NCBI GenBank assembly: GCA_036563615.1
Contig: DATCMB010000014.1
Span: forward strand, 186,001 to 250,000
Source: Candidatus Binatia bacterium
GTDB lineage: Bacteria; Desulfobacterota; Binatia; UBA12015
Direction: 5' to 3'
Length of the DNA stretch: 64,000 nt
In this document: piece by piece, positions 7,451 to 15,082 of the stretch
How positions within the stretch are numbered: position 1 is the first letter of the stretch
Layout: the number at the start of each line of letters is the position of its first letter
Notes under the pieces: generated by a model
Database searches by the model: none
The model's input: only the letters and a program-made list of their open reading frames with translations
Told to the model about the DNA's origin: nothing
Program-made: the position numbers and the translations under genes

Positions 7451-9826
7451 TCAGCGCGGCGCGCGCACCGGCTCGGCCCACTGCTCGAGCGCGTGCTCGC
7501 GTTCCGCGCGCAGCGACCAGCCGGTCTTGAGCCCGAGCACGAACCAGCCGAACACGACGATGCCGATCGCGAAGATCGTGTCGCCGACGACGCGCAGCCA
7601 GCGCAGGGTGTCCATGAGCTCGGTCTGCAGGAACTGCGCGGAGCGCGCCCACCACATGCCGTGCTCGACGCTCGCCCAGGTCTGCAGCATGCCGACCGGC
7701 AGCATCGACAGCAGCACCATCAGCGCGAGCCCGACGTTCACCGACCAGAAGGCGAAGCTGATCGGCCCGTTGCGCCACTCGCGATCGCGCGTCAAGCCAC
7801 GCAGGCAGAACAGCAGAAGCCCCATCCCGAGCATGCCGTAGACGCCGAACAGCGCGGTGTGCCCGTGCACCGGCGTCGTGTTGAGACCCTGCATGAAGTA
7901 GAGCGCGATCGGCGGGTTGATCAGGAAGCCGAACAGCCCCGCGCCGACCAGGTTCCAGAACGCGACCGCGACGAAGAAGTAGATCGGCCACTTGTAGGCC
8001 GACACCCACGGTCGCGCGCGTGCGATCGTCAAGTTCTGGTAGCCCTCGAAGCCGATCAGCACGAGCGGCACGACCTCGAACGCGCTGAACGTCGCGCCGA
8101 TCGCGAGCACCGCGGTCGGCGTGCCCGAGAAGTAGAGGTGGTGGAACGTCCCGAGGATGCCGCCGAAGAGGAAGACGCAGGTCGAGAACAGCACCGCCGC
8201 CGTCGCAACGCCGCCACGCAAGAGCCCCATGCGGACGAAGAGGAACGCGATCAGCACGGTCGCGAACACCTCGAAGAAGCCCTCGACCCAGAGGTGCACG
8301 ACCCACCAGCGCCAGTACTCGGCGATCGCGAGATTCGTGCGCGGCCCCCAGAACATCCCGGCGCCGTAGAACAGCGCGATCGCCGCCGACGCGACCGCGA
8401 ACAGCGCGAGCAGGTGGCGGTGCTCGCCGAGGTTGCGGAAGGCCGGCCACAGCGCGCGCAGCATCAAGCCGAGCCAGAGGAAGAGCCCGACCAGCAGGAA
8501 CGCCTGCCAGAAGCGGCCGAGGTCGACGTACTCGTAGCCCTGGTGGCCGAACCAGAAGTTCGTCGTGAAGCCCATCCGCTGGCGCGTCGCGTACCAGGTG
8601 CCGAACAGCGTCCCGACGACGATCACCAGCAAGCAGACGAACAGGAAGTCGACGCCCGCCTTCTGCCCGCGCGGCTCGTGCCCCGACACCGCCGGAGCCA
8701 TGTAGAGCCCGGTCGCGAGCCACGCGGTCGCGATCCAGAACAGCCCGAGCTGCAGGTGCCAGGTGCGCGTCACCGCGTACGGCAGCCAGTTGGCGAGCGG
8801 GAAGCCGTAGAAGCCGCCGCCCTCGACGCCGTAGTGCGCGGTGACCGCGCCGAGGATCACCTGCACGACGATCAGCGCCGCCACGACCCAGAAGTACTTG
8901 AGCGTCGCGCGCATCGACGGCGTGGCCTGGATCGCGAGCAGGGGATCCTTCTCGGGCAGCTCGTCGGGCATCTCCTCGCGCCCGCGCAGGCTCGCGTAGT
9001 ACCAGACGAGCGCGCCGACGCCGGCGAGCAGCAGCACGAAGCTCAGCACCGACCACACCACGATCTCGCCCGTCGGACGGTTGCCGACGAGGCGCTCCGG
9101 CGGCCAGTTGTTGGTGTACGACACCGGACGCGGCGTCGTGCTCGAGGCGTCGACCTGCTCGATCGCGCCGCCCGGACGCTCCGCCGCGCACGCCCACGCC
9201 GTCCAGAAGAAAAATGCGCCGAGCTGCCGACGACGCTCGGGGTCGCGCACGGTGAGCGCCGGCATCGCGTACGCATCGCGCAGCTCCGGCGGCTGCAAGC
9301 CGCCGTCGGCGATCGCACGCAGCTCCGGCGGGAAGCTCTCCGCGTCGCCGAAGATCGCCGCGTAGTAGTCGGTCATCGCGGCGATCGAGCGCGCGCGGTC
9401 CGTGGGGATCGTCAGCGTGCCGCTCGCGGCGTCGTAGCGGTTCGTGCGCATCAGGTCCTCGAGGCGACGCTGCAGCACGACGCGCTCGCTCTCGCCGAGC
9501 TCGGCGAACGGACGTCCGTGCTCGGCGGCGGACCACTGGTTCAGCAGCCACAGCGACTCGCGGTGCAGCCAGTCGGCGGACCAGTCCGGCGCGACGTACG
9601 CGCCGTGTCCCCAGATGCTGCCGAGCTCCTGACCGCCGGTCGTCCGCCAGACGTTCATGCCGTCGTGGATGTCGTCGCCGGTCAGCACGACCCGACCGTC
9701 GTCGGTCACGACGCGCTCCGGAACGGGCGGCGCCTGCTGGTAGATCCGGACGCCGTAGTAGCCGAGAACGACGAACGACAGGGCGACGATCAGCCCCAGG
9801 CCGAGCCAGAGCTTGAAGTAGCGCAT
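7451..9826 (-). CDS. norZ: Quinol-dependent nitric oxide reductase (qNOR)
   Basis: This 791-residue membrane protein fuses a NorC-like N-terminal extension to a NorB-like core of about 14 helices, the qNOR architecture. The extension has GQELGSIWGHGAYVAPDWSA but no CxxCH, so it carries no haem c and should take electrons from quinol. The core keeps haem and FeB ligands in RTWHLQLGLFWIATAW, VVHLWVEGFFEVFA, GTFHHLYFSG and TTPVHGHTALFGVYG. It reduces two NO to N2O. The ATG at 9826 has an excellent GAGGAGGGA ribosome site. No other denitrification gene or NO-responsive regulator is adjacent, so the role may be NO detoxification. Confidence 0.93.
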   Translation of the reverse strand: MRYFKLWLGLGLIVALSFVVLGYYGVRIYQQAPPVPERVVTDDGRVVLTGDDIHDGMNVWRTTGGQELGSIWGHGAYVAPDWSADWLHRESLWLLNQWSAAEHGRPFAELGESERVVLQRRLEDLMRTNRYDAASGTLTIPTDRARSIAAMTDYYAAIFGDAESFPPELRAIADGGLQPPELRDAYAMPALTVRDPERRRQLGAFFFWTAWACAAERPGGAIEQVDASSTTPRPVSYTNNWPPERLVGNRPTGEIVVWSVLSFVLLLAGVGALVWYYASLRGREEMPDELPEKDPLLAIQATPSMRATLKYFWVVAALIVVQVILGAVTAHYGVEGGGFYGFPLANWLPYAVTRTWHLQLGLFWIATAWLATGLYMAPAVSGHEPRGQKAGVDFLFVCLLVIVVGTLFGTWYATRQRMGFTTNFWFGHQGYEYVDLGRFWQAFLLVGLFLWLGLMLRALWPAFRNLGEHRHLLALFAVASAAIALFYGAGMFWGPRTNLAIAEYWRWWVVHLWVEGFFEVFATVLIAFLFVRMGLLRGGVATAAVLFSTCVFLFGGILGTFHHLYFSGTPTAVLAIGATFSAFEVVPLVLIGFEGYQNLTIARARPWVSAYKWPIYFFVAVAFWNLVGAGLFGFLINPPIALYFMQGLNTTPVHGHTALFGVYGMLGMGLLLFCLRGLTRDREWRNGPISFAFWSVNVGLALMVLLSMLPVGMLQTWASVEHGMWWARSAQFLQTELMDTLRWLRVVGDTIFAIGIVVFGWFVLGLKTGWSLRAEREHALEQWAEPVRAPR

Positions 9827-9955
9827 CGCGTCCCTCCTCGAGGCCGACGTCCGGGGGCCGTGGCTGGCGCTCATCCTGGCGCGAAACGGCCGGGAGAAGA
9901 AGACGGTTCGTCGGATCGCTGGCGACGGCGGCGCATCCCGCGTAGGTTCGCCCGC

Positions 9956-10681
9956 GTGGACACGCTGGCGCTGCGCGTCGTGCACGAGCTCCCGGAGCGG
10001 GCCCTGGACGCACCGCCCGACGGAATCGCGATGGTGCGCAACGGCGTCACGCACGCCTTCCTGCTGACGCCGCCGGTGATCGATCCGGATCGTCGCTATC
10101 CGCTGATCACCGTGCTGCACGGCGCCGGGCGTCAAGACGAGCTTCTCTGCCGCGCCTACCGCGACGAGGCCGCTCGGCGCGACGCGCTGTTCCTGATCCC
10201 GCGCTCGACCTACCCGACGTGGGACCTGCTCGTCGGTCAAGGGCGCCCCGACCTCGACTTCCTCGAGCGGCTCTACGTCGAGATCTACCGCCGCGTGCCG
10301 ATCGATCCTGCCCGTCAAGCACTGATCGGCTACTCGGACGGCGCGAGCTACGCGCTCGCGGTCGGGCTCTCGAACCCGCGTCTCTTCTCGGCGGTGATGG
10401 GCTGGGCCGCGGGCTTCGTCGCGATCGACGGCAACGCGATCGGTCCCGACGATCCGAAGCCGCGCATCCTGCTCGAGCACGGCACGCACGACACGGTGTT
10501 TCCGTTCGAGCTCGTGTGCACGCCGAACGTCGAGCTGCTGCGCAGCCTCGGCTACGACGTCGAGCTGCGCATCGACGAGGGCGGCATCCACTGGCCGTCG
10601 CGCGGCTTCCAGACCGCGGCGCTCGACTGGTTCTTCGGCACGGACGGCGCGGCGGGGGCCGCGGAGCCGTCGTCCGCGTAG
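9956..10681 (+). CDS. Alpha/beta hydrolase (esterase/phospholipase-like)
   Basis: This 241-residue protein has an alpha/beta-hydrolase core: the oxyanion strand PLITVLHGAGRQDE, the nucleophile elbow GYSDGASYAL with Ser in G-x-S-x-G, an Asp-containing loop in LLEHGTHDTVFPF, and the probable catalytic His in EGGIHWPSRG. The arrangement resembles small carboxylesterases and polyhydroxybutyrate-depolymerase-like LpqC proteins. There is no signal peptide, so it is probably cytoplasmic. The GTG at 9956 gives a plausible N-terminus; the ATG at 10031 is an alternative that shortens it by 25 residues. It diverges from norZ across a 129-base gap. The substrate is unknown. Confidence 0.8.
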   Translation: MDTLALRVVHELPERALDAPPDGIAMVRNGVTHAFLLTPPVIDPDRRYPLITVLHGAGRQDELLCRAYRDEAARRDALFLIPRSTYPTWDLLVGQGRPDLDFLERLYVEIYRRVPIDPARQALIGYSDGASYALAVGLSNPRLFSAVMGWAAGFVAIDGNAIGPDDPKPRILLEHGTHDTVFPFELVCTPNVELLRSLGYDVELRIDEGGIHWPSRGFQTAALDWFFGTDGAAGAAEPSSA

Positions 10682-10750
10682 CGTTCGCCTCGCGACGTCA
10701 CGTCCGCGCCGCTCGCGCGCTGCGCGACCTCGCGACGTGCGCGAGCGTCG

Positions 10751-11434
10751 CTACCGCGCGGCGCGCGAGCGGCGCAGAGCTTGGGCATCGCGCTCGAGAA
10801 GCCCCGCCGCCTCCGCGAGCTCGCGGTAGATCCGCACGAGCTCCGGCAGCTGGTAGTGCGCGTTGAGCCCGCTCGGGTTCGGCAGCACCCAGACGCGCGC
10901 GCCCTCGAGGCGCTCGGGCTGCTCGCCGAGCTTCGCGTCCTTGCGGGCGAAGGCGTGCCGGTAGGCCTCGATGCCGAGGAACGCGACGATCGCCGGACGG
11001 TGACGGCGTACCTTGGCCGCGAGCACGCGGGCGCCGCGGCGCAGCTCGTCGCGCGTCAGCTCCGCGGCGGACGCGGTCGCGCGCGCGACGAGATTGGTCA
11101 CGCCGACGCCGCGCGCGAGGAGCTCGTCCTCCTCGAACGGCGTCAGCAGGCGGTCCGTGAAGCCCGCGCCGTGCAGCACCGGCCAGAAGCGGTTGCCCGG
11201 GCGCGCGAAGTGGTGGCGCACGGCTCCGGAGTACAGGCTCGGGTTGATGCCGCAGAAGAGCACGGCGAGACGATCGGCGACGACGTCCGGGACGGTGCGG
11301 CCGGCGGCGGCCGCGATCTGCTCGCGCGTCGGACGCCAGGGGACGCCGCGTCGCGGCGGACGCGCAGGCGCGCCGCCCGACCGTCCGCGCTTTCGCGTAG
11401 ACGGCGTCTCCGAACCCCGCGACGGCCGCGCCAC
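10751..11434 (-). CDS. mug: Mismatch-specific (G:U/G:T) DNA glycosylase
   Basis: This 227-residue protein is a Mug/TDG member of the uracil-DNA glycosylase superfamily. Motif 1 is FCGINPSLYSG (residues ~60-70) and the C-terminal motif is LPNPSGLNAHY, which inserts into the DNA helix. HHFARPGNRFWPVLH and GVGVTNLVARAT are further family blocks. It excises uracil or thymine from G:U and G:T mispairs, starting base-excision repair. The first ~35 residues are basic and low in complexity, longer than in E. coli Mug, and may aid DNA binding. It is monocistronic and diverges from the MBL-hydrolase gene. Confidence 0.92.
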   Translation of the reverse strand: MARPSRGSETPSTRKRGRSGGAPARPPRRGVPWRPTREQIAAAAGRTVPDVVADRLAVLFCGINPSLYSGAVRHHFARPGNRFWPVLHGAGFTDRLLTPFEEDELLARGVGVTNLVARATASAAELTRDELRRGARVLAAKVRRHRPAIVAFLGIEAYRHAFARKDAKLGEQPERLEGARVWVLPNPSGLNAHYQLPELVRIYRELAEAAGLLERDAQALRRSRAAR

Positions 11435-11476
11435 GCGGCGAGCATAGCGAGCAGCGCTCGCGCGGCGCCAGCGCCG

Positions 11477-11520
11477 TCACGTGAGTCGAGGGCTCGCACG
11501 CCGCGAGCGTCGTCACGTGA
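11477..11520. promoter_or_regulatory. Paired TCACGTGA palindromes in a divergent promoter
   Basis: Two perfect 8-base palindromes TCACGTGA lie at 11477-11484 and 11513-11520, 36 bases apart centre to centre. The second extends to the 12-base palindrome CGTCACGTGACG. They sit in the 213-base region between the divergent mug gene (start 11434) and the MBL-hydrolase gene (start 11648). The spacing places both on a similar face of the helix, as for a pair of operators for one dimeric regulator. No regulator gene is adjacent. Confidence 0.35.
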
Positions 11521-11647
11521 CGATGAGTGTCAGCGCGGCGCAAGCGTCGCGGCGTGCCTCGAGCTGCTCTCGTGCGCGGTCGCGACGACGAGCGAGCTCG
11601 CGCGCCGCCGCTTGACGCCGGAGCCGTTTGCGCTCAGAGCCTCCGAC

Positions 11648-12679
11648 GTGCCGAAGCGCCTCCTCTCCCGGATCCTGATCGGCGTCGCCGCGCTGCTCGC
11701 GCTCGCGGTGCTGGCGCTCGGCGCCGTGCTGGTGCAGGCGCACCGCGCGATCGACCGCGAGCGCGCGCCGCTGCCGACCGCCGACGACCTGGCGCGCTTC
11801 CGCGCCGAGCCCGCGAGCGCCCTGCCCGTCCGCCTGTGGTGGGTCGAGACCGCGTCGCAGCGCATGCCGCGCACCGCGGTGCTCGAGCCCAACGAGGACC
11901 CGACACCCGCGCGACCGTACGTGATGAGCCACCCCGCGTTCGTCCTCGAGTGGGCCGACGGACGCGTGCTGCTGATCGACGCCGGCATGCGGCGCGAGCC
12001 GGCCCTCGAGTTCGGACGCCAGATCGAGTGGCTCGGCGGCGCGCGTCCTCTCGTCGCACGCGGCGCGATCGGCGCGGTGCTCGGCCCGTCCGCCGCGCGC
12101 GTGCGCGGCATCGTCTTCACCCACCTGCACACCGACCACGTCGACGGCGTGCTGTCGCTGTGCGCGGCCGCGCCGGAGACGAGGCTCACGGCGTTCATGA
12201 CCGAGGCGCAGTCCGCGCGCCCGAACCACACGACGCGCCCCGGGCTCGCGCTGCTCGACGAGGCGACGTGCGTCGAGCGCGCGACGCTCTCCGGCGAGCG
12301 GTTCCTGGCCGTGCCCGGCTTTCCGGGCGTCGCGGTGATCGACGCGGGCGGCCACACGCCGGGCAGCCAGATCGTGCTCGCGCGCGTCGCGACCGAGGGC
12401 GGCGAGCGCCTCTACGCGTTCGCCGGCGACACCGTCAATCACCTCGACGGCATCCTGCACGACGTGCCGAAGCCGTGGCTCTACCGCAAGCTCCTCGTCC
12501 CGGAGTCCGACGCGCGGCAGAAGGAGCTGCGCGCCTTCCTCGCGACGCTCGCGCGCGAGCACGGCGCGCGCCTGCTGGTGTCGCACGACCAGGTGAACCT
12601 GCGCGCCGAGCTCGGCCCCGCGACGACGCGCACGCCGCGAAGCGCGCCGCGCTCCGACGCTACGTCAAGCACATCCTGA
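11648..12679 (+). CDS. Membrane-anchored metallo-beta-lactamase-fold hydrolase
   Basis: This 343-residue protein begins with an uncleaved hydrophobic segment (LIGVAALLALAVLALGAVLV) that should anchor it in the inner membrane with the enzyme outside. The body has the MBL signature THLHTDHVDG, a downstream metal-ligand histidine in DAGGHTPGSQ, and FAGDTVNH with the bridging Asp. It is a zinc-dependent hydrolase resembling the lactonase/AttM group; the substrate is unknown. The GTG at 11648 puts the anchor at the N-terminus. The last ~20 codons read poorly, while a neighbouring frame gives DDAHAAKRAALRRYVKHI from about 12625, so a one-base slip near the end is possible. Confidence 0.82.
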   Translation: MPKRLLSRILIGVAALLALAVLALGAVLVQAHRAIDRERAPLPTADDLARFRAEPASALPVRLWWVETASQRMPRTAVLEPNEDPTPARPYVMSHPAFVLEWADGRVLLIDAGMRREPALEFGRQIEWLGGARPLVARGAIGAVLGPSAARVRGIVFTHLHTDHVDGVLSLCAAAPETRLTAFMTEAQSARPNHTTRPGLALLDEATCVERATLSGERFLAVPGFPGVAVIDAGGHTPGSQIVLARVATEGGERLYAFAGDTVNHLDGILHDVPKPWLYRKLLVPESDARQKELRAFLATLAREHGARLLVSHDQVNLRAELGPATTRTPRSAPRSDATSSTS

Positions 12680-12736
12680 CGAGCCACGCGACGGGCGCGC
12701 GCGCCGGGTCGCCTCGGAGACCGCCCCGGAGCCGCT

Positions 12737-13555
12737 TCACGTGCGCGCGGCGTCCCACACCATCGAGCCCGACGGCGCGTCGCCGAGCAGCACCTCCGCC
12801 GGGGTGCGCTTGTCGATGTGGCCGATCAGCATGCGGTAGACGCCGTAGCCGACGAGCTCGCGCAGCCGCGGCGAGAAGCCGCGCGCGATCTCGCGCGGGA
12901 TGCCGAGCTGCTGGTTCTCCTGCTGGCGGATCCAGCCCGCGCAGTAGTTCATCGCGATGCCGACGCGGCGCTCGTTGGTGCGGTTCGCGCCGCCGCCGTG
13001 CCACAGGCTGCCGTGCCAGATCAGCACGCTGCCCTTCTTCATCTCGGCGGGGATGCTGTCGTAGTGCTTGCCGTAGGTCGGCGAGCGGTCGAACAGGTGC
13101 GAGCCCGGGATGACGCGCGTCGCGCCGTTCTCCTCGGTGAAGTCGGTGAGCGCCCACATGCTGTTGCACACCGTCGCGACGTGCGGCTTCGGCAGCGGCA
13201 TGAGCTGATCGTCGGCGTGGATCGGCTGCGCCTTCTCGCCCGGACCGATCGCGATCGACGACAGCGACGACACGAGACAGCCCGGGTCGAGCACGCCCTC
13301 GACGATCGGCAGCACGTTCTCGTGCACCGGCACGCGCTCCCACAGCTTGCCGTGCACGAGCAGGTTGTAGATGCGCCAGGTCTTCGAGCCCTCGAAGTCG
13401 TTGTTCGCGGGCTCGATGCCGAGCTCCTTCTCGAGCCGCACGAGGTCGGCGGCGAGCGCGTCGACGAGGTCCGGCTCGATCGCGTTCTCGACGATGGTGT
13501 AGCCGTCCTTCGCGATGCGCTGCAGGTGGGCGTCGATCTCCGCTTGGGTCAGCAT
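12737..13555 (-). CDS. Phytanoyl-CoA dioxygenase (PhyH) family protein
   Basis: This 272-residue protein belongs to the Fe(II)/2-oxoglutarate-dependent PhyH family. The iron ligands are visible as the HADD pair in QPIHADDQLMPLPKPH and the distal histidine in LIWHGSLWHGGGANRT, with the 2-oxoglutarate-binding Arg in NERRVGIAMNY. GATRVIPGSHLFDR is another family block. It probably hydroxylates a hydrophobic or alkyl substrate. The ATG at 13555 (MLTQAEIDAHLQRI) matches the usual family start; the frame stays open 22 codons upstream but without family likeness. It follows the NhaR-like regulator in the same direction after 90 bases, so they may share a transcript. Confidence 0.88.
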   Translation of the reverse strand: MLTQAEIDAHLQRIAKDGYTIVENAIEPDLVDALAADLVRLEKELGIEPANNDFEGSKTWRIYNLLVHGKLWERVPVHENVLPIVEGVLDPGCLVSSLSSIAIGPGEKAQPIHADDQLMPLPKPHVATVCNSMWALTDFTEENGATRVIPGSHLFDRSPTYGKHYDSIPAEMKKGSVLIWHGSLWHGGGANRTNERRVGIAMNYCAGWIRQQENQQLGIPREIARGFSPRLRELVGYGVYRMLIGHIDKRTPAEVLLGDAPSGSMVWDAART

Positions 13556-13645
13556 GGCGAGGTCGTACCACAGCCGCGCGCCGGCCACGACGATTCGCGC
13601 GTCCGCGGAGCTGCCCGGCACGCGCCGGCGAGGACGTCGCGCGCG

Positions 13646-14560
13646 TCAGCCGAACAGTCCGCCGCGCGCCGCCTCGCACACCGCGAGCACCGCCGGGTGC
13701 TTGAGCCGGCGCTCGTGCGACACCGCGTAGAAGCGCTCGCGCACCTCCTCGGTGCGGCCGACGAGGCTCACGCCGTACTGACGTCGCACCTGCGCCTCGA
13801 TCACCGACGGCGTCGGGAAGATGCCGGCGCCGGCTTGTCCGAACGCCTTGAGCAGCGCGTCATCCTCGAACTCGCTCACCACCCGCGGCCGGATGCGCTG
13901 CGTCGCGAACCACTGGTCGAGCGAGCGGCGTCGCACGCTGCCCTCCGCCGGCAGCAGCATCGGCGCGCCGTCGAGCGACGCCGGGAAGCGTCGGCGGTAG
14001 CGCGCCGCGAGCGCCGGCGCGGCGACGAACGTGACGCCGCACTCGCCGAGCAGGTGGTGGAAGACGCGCACGCTCGACGTCGACCCGACCGGCGCGTCGG
14101 CGAGCACCAGGTCGAGCTTCTGCAGCGCGAGGTCGGTGAGCAGCGGCTCGGGCTTGTCCTCGCGGCAGACGATGTGCACGCCCTGCGGCAGGCGTCGCGC
14201 CGGCTCGAGCAAGCGGTAGACGACGAGCTTCGGCAGCACGTCCGCGACCCCGACCGAGAGCTTCAGCGGCCGGTCGCCCGAGCGGTTGCGCACCGCGTCG
14301 AGCAGCTCGCGGCCGAGCGCGAAGATCTCGTCCGCATAGCGGTAGACCTCGCGCCCGACGTCGGTGAGCACGAGGTTGCGTCCGGTGCGCACGAAGAGCT
14401 TCTCGCCGAGATCCTCCTCGAGCTGCCGGATCTGCGTGCTGATCGTCGGCTGCGCGAGCCCCAGCTCCGAGCTGGCGCGCGTCACGCTGCCCTCGCGCGC
14501 CACCATCCAGAAGTACATCAGGTGGTGGTAGTTGAGCCACTCCGACGCGTTTCGTCTCAT
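13646..14560 (-). CDS. nhaR: LysR-family regulator, NhaR-like
   Basis: This 304-residue protein has an N-terminal LysR winged helix-turn-helix (SVTRASSELGLAQPTISTQI) and a C-terminal periplasmic-binding-like effector domain. The opening WLNYHHLMYFW is the hallmark of the NhaR branch, which in E. coli activates the Na+/H+ antiporter gene nhaA in response to sodium. No antiporter is encoded beside it. The downstream same-strand neighbour is a PhyH dioxygenase, and a 69-residue open frame diverges from it after 107 bases. The name is by similarity; the regulated genes here are unknown. Confidence 0.85.
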   Translation of the reverse strand: MRRNASEWLNYHHLMYFWMVAREGSVTRASSELGLAQPTISTQIRQLEEDLGEKLFVRTGRNLVLTDVGREVYRYADEIFALGRELLDAVRNRSGDRPLKLSVGVADVLPKLVVYRLLEPARRLPQGVHIVCREDKPEPLLTDLALQKLDLVLADAPVGSTSSVRVFHHLLGECGVTFVAAPALAARYRRRFPASLDGAPMLLPAEGSVRRRSLDQWFATQRIRPRVVSEFEDDALLKAFGQAGAGIFPTPSVIEAQVRRQYGVSLVGRTEEVRERFYAVSHERRLKHPAVLAVCEAARGGLFG

Positions 14561-14667
14561 AGGTTTTCCCGATCGATCACGCGAGGATAATCTATTTGCT
14601 CACATCGCGGAACCTGCCTAGGCTCGTCGGCGGACGGCGTTCGCCCGTCCGGAGAGAGGTAACGGAC

Positions 14668-14877
14668 ATGCATCGAGCCGCTCGAAGGACGACGATCGAC
14701 GAACTGCGCGAGCGCGCCGCCCGTCGTGCCCGCCTCGCGCTCGGACGCTTCGGCAACGGCGTCGCGCACGTGGTGCTGCGCGATCGCGGCGCCGACGGGA
14801 CCCGCCAGCGCTGTCGGACGCTGGTCGGCGTGGTTCGCTCCGGCGCCGTCTCGTTCGAGGAACCCGCTCCGGCCTGA
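14668..14877 (+). CDS. Small protein resembling a ribosome-hibernation-factor core
   Basis: This is a 69-codon open frame with an ATG at 14668 and a purine-rich site (GGAGAGAGG) eight bases upstream. The middle (RLALGRFGNGVAHVVLRDRG, then a Gly and an Arg-Cys pair) loosely matches the conserved core of RaiA/HPF proteins, in which a helix ending in R-F is followed by a strand with D-x-N-G and K-R-C. The usual C-terminal half is missing, because the frame stops after RSGAVSFEEPAPA. It could be a truncated hibernation factor or an unrelated small protein. The good ribosome site argues that it is translated. Confidence 0.45.
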   Translation: MHRAARRTTIDELRERAARRARLALGRFGNGVAHVVLRDRGADGTRQRCRTLVGVVRSGAVSFEEPAPA

Positions 14878-15006
14878 CCGAGCGATGCGCCTCGCCGCGC
14901 GCGGCCCTCCCCCGCGGCGAGGTGAAGCGAGCGGGCCGGCGGAGCGGCCGGCTGCCGCGTCCCGCTCGCTGACCCAGGGCACGGGGCTGCGTCTGCAGCT
15001 CGCCAG

Positions 15007-15028
15007 GGGCTGCGTGCGTCCGCAGCCC
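15007..15028. terminator. GC-rich hairpin between converging genes
   Basis: Perfect 8-base arms GGGCTGCG (15007-15014) and CGCAGCCC (15021-15028) enclose a 6-base loop. The hairpin lies in the 205-base gap where the small plus-strand gene and the CoA-transferase gene converge. No U-tract follows on either strand, so it is a possible bidirectional or Rho-assisted terminator rather than a textbook one. Confidence 0.35.
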
Positions 15029-15082
15029 GCTCGCCGCCGGAGTGTGCCGCGCCCGCGCGCCGCGAAGTGTGCGCGACGCGCG

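Noticed and set aside
7493..9955. Very long open frame on the plus strand opposite the NO reductase
   Set aside because: Its product is a low-complexity string of Arg, Glu, Asp and His with no motif, mirroring the codon bias of the real gene on the other strand. Such shadow frames are expected at this GC content and occur opposite many genes here (for example 28079-30115 and 54145-56019).
9827..9955. FNR or NnrR box between norZ and the hydrolase gene
   Set aside because: No TTGAT-N4-ATCAA-like sequence is present.
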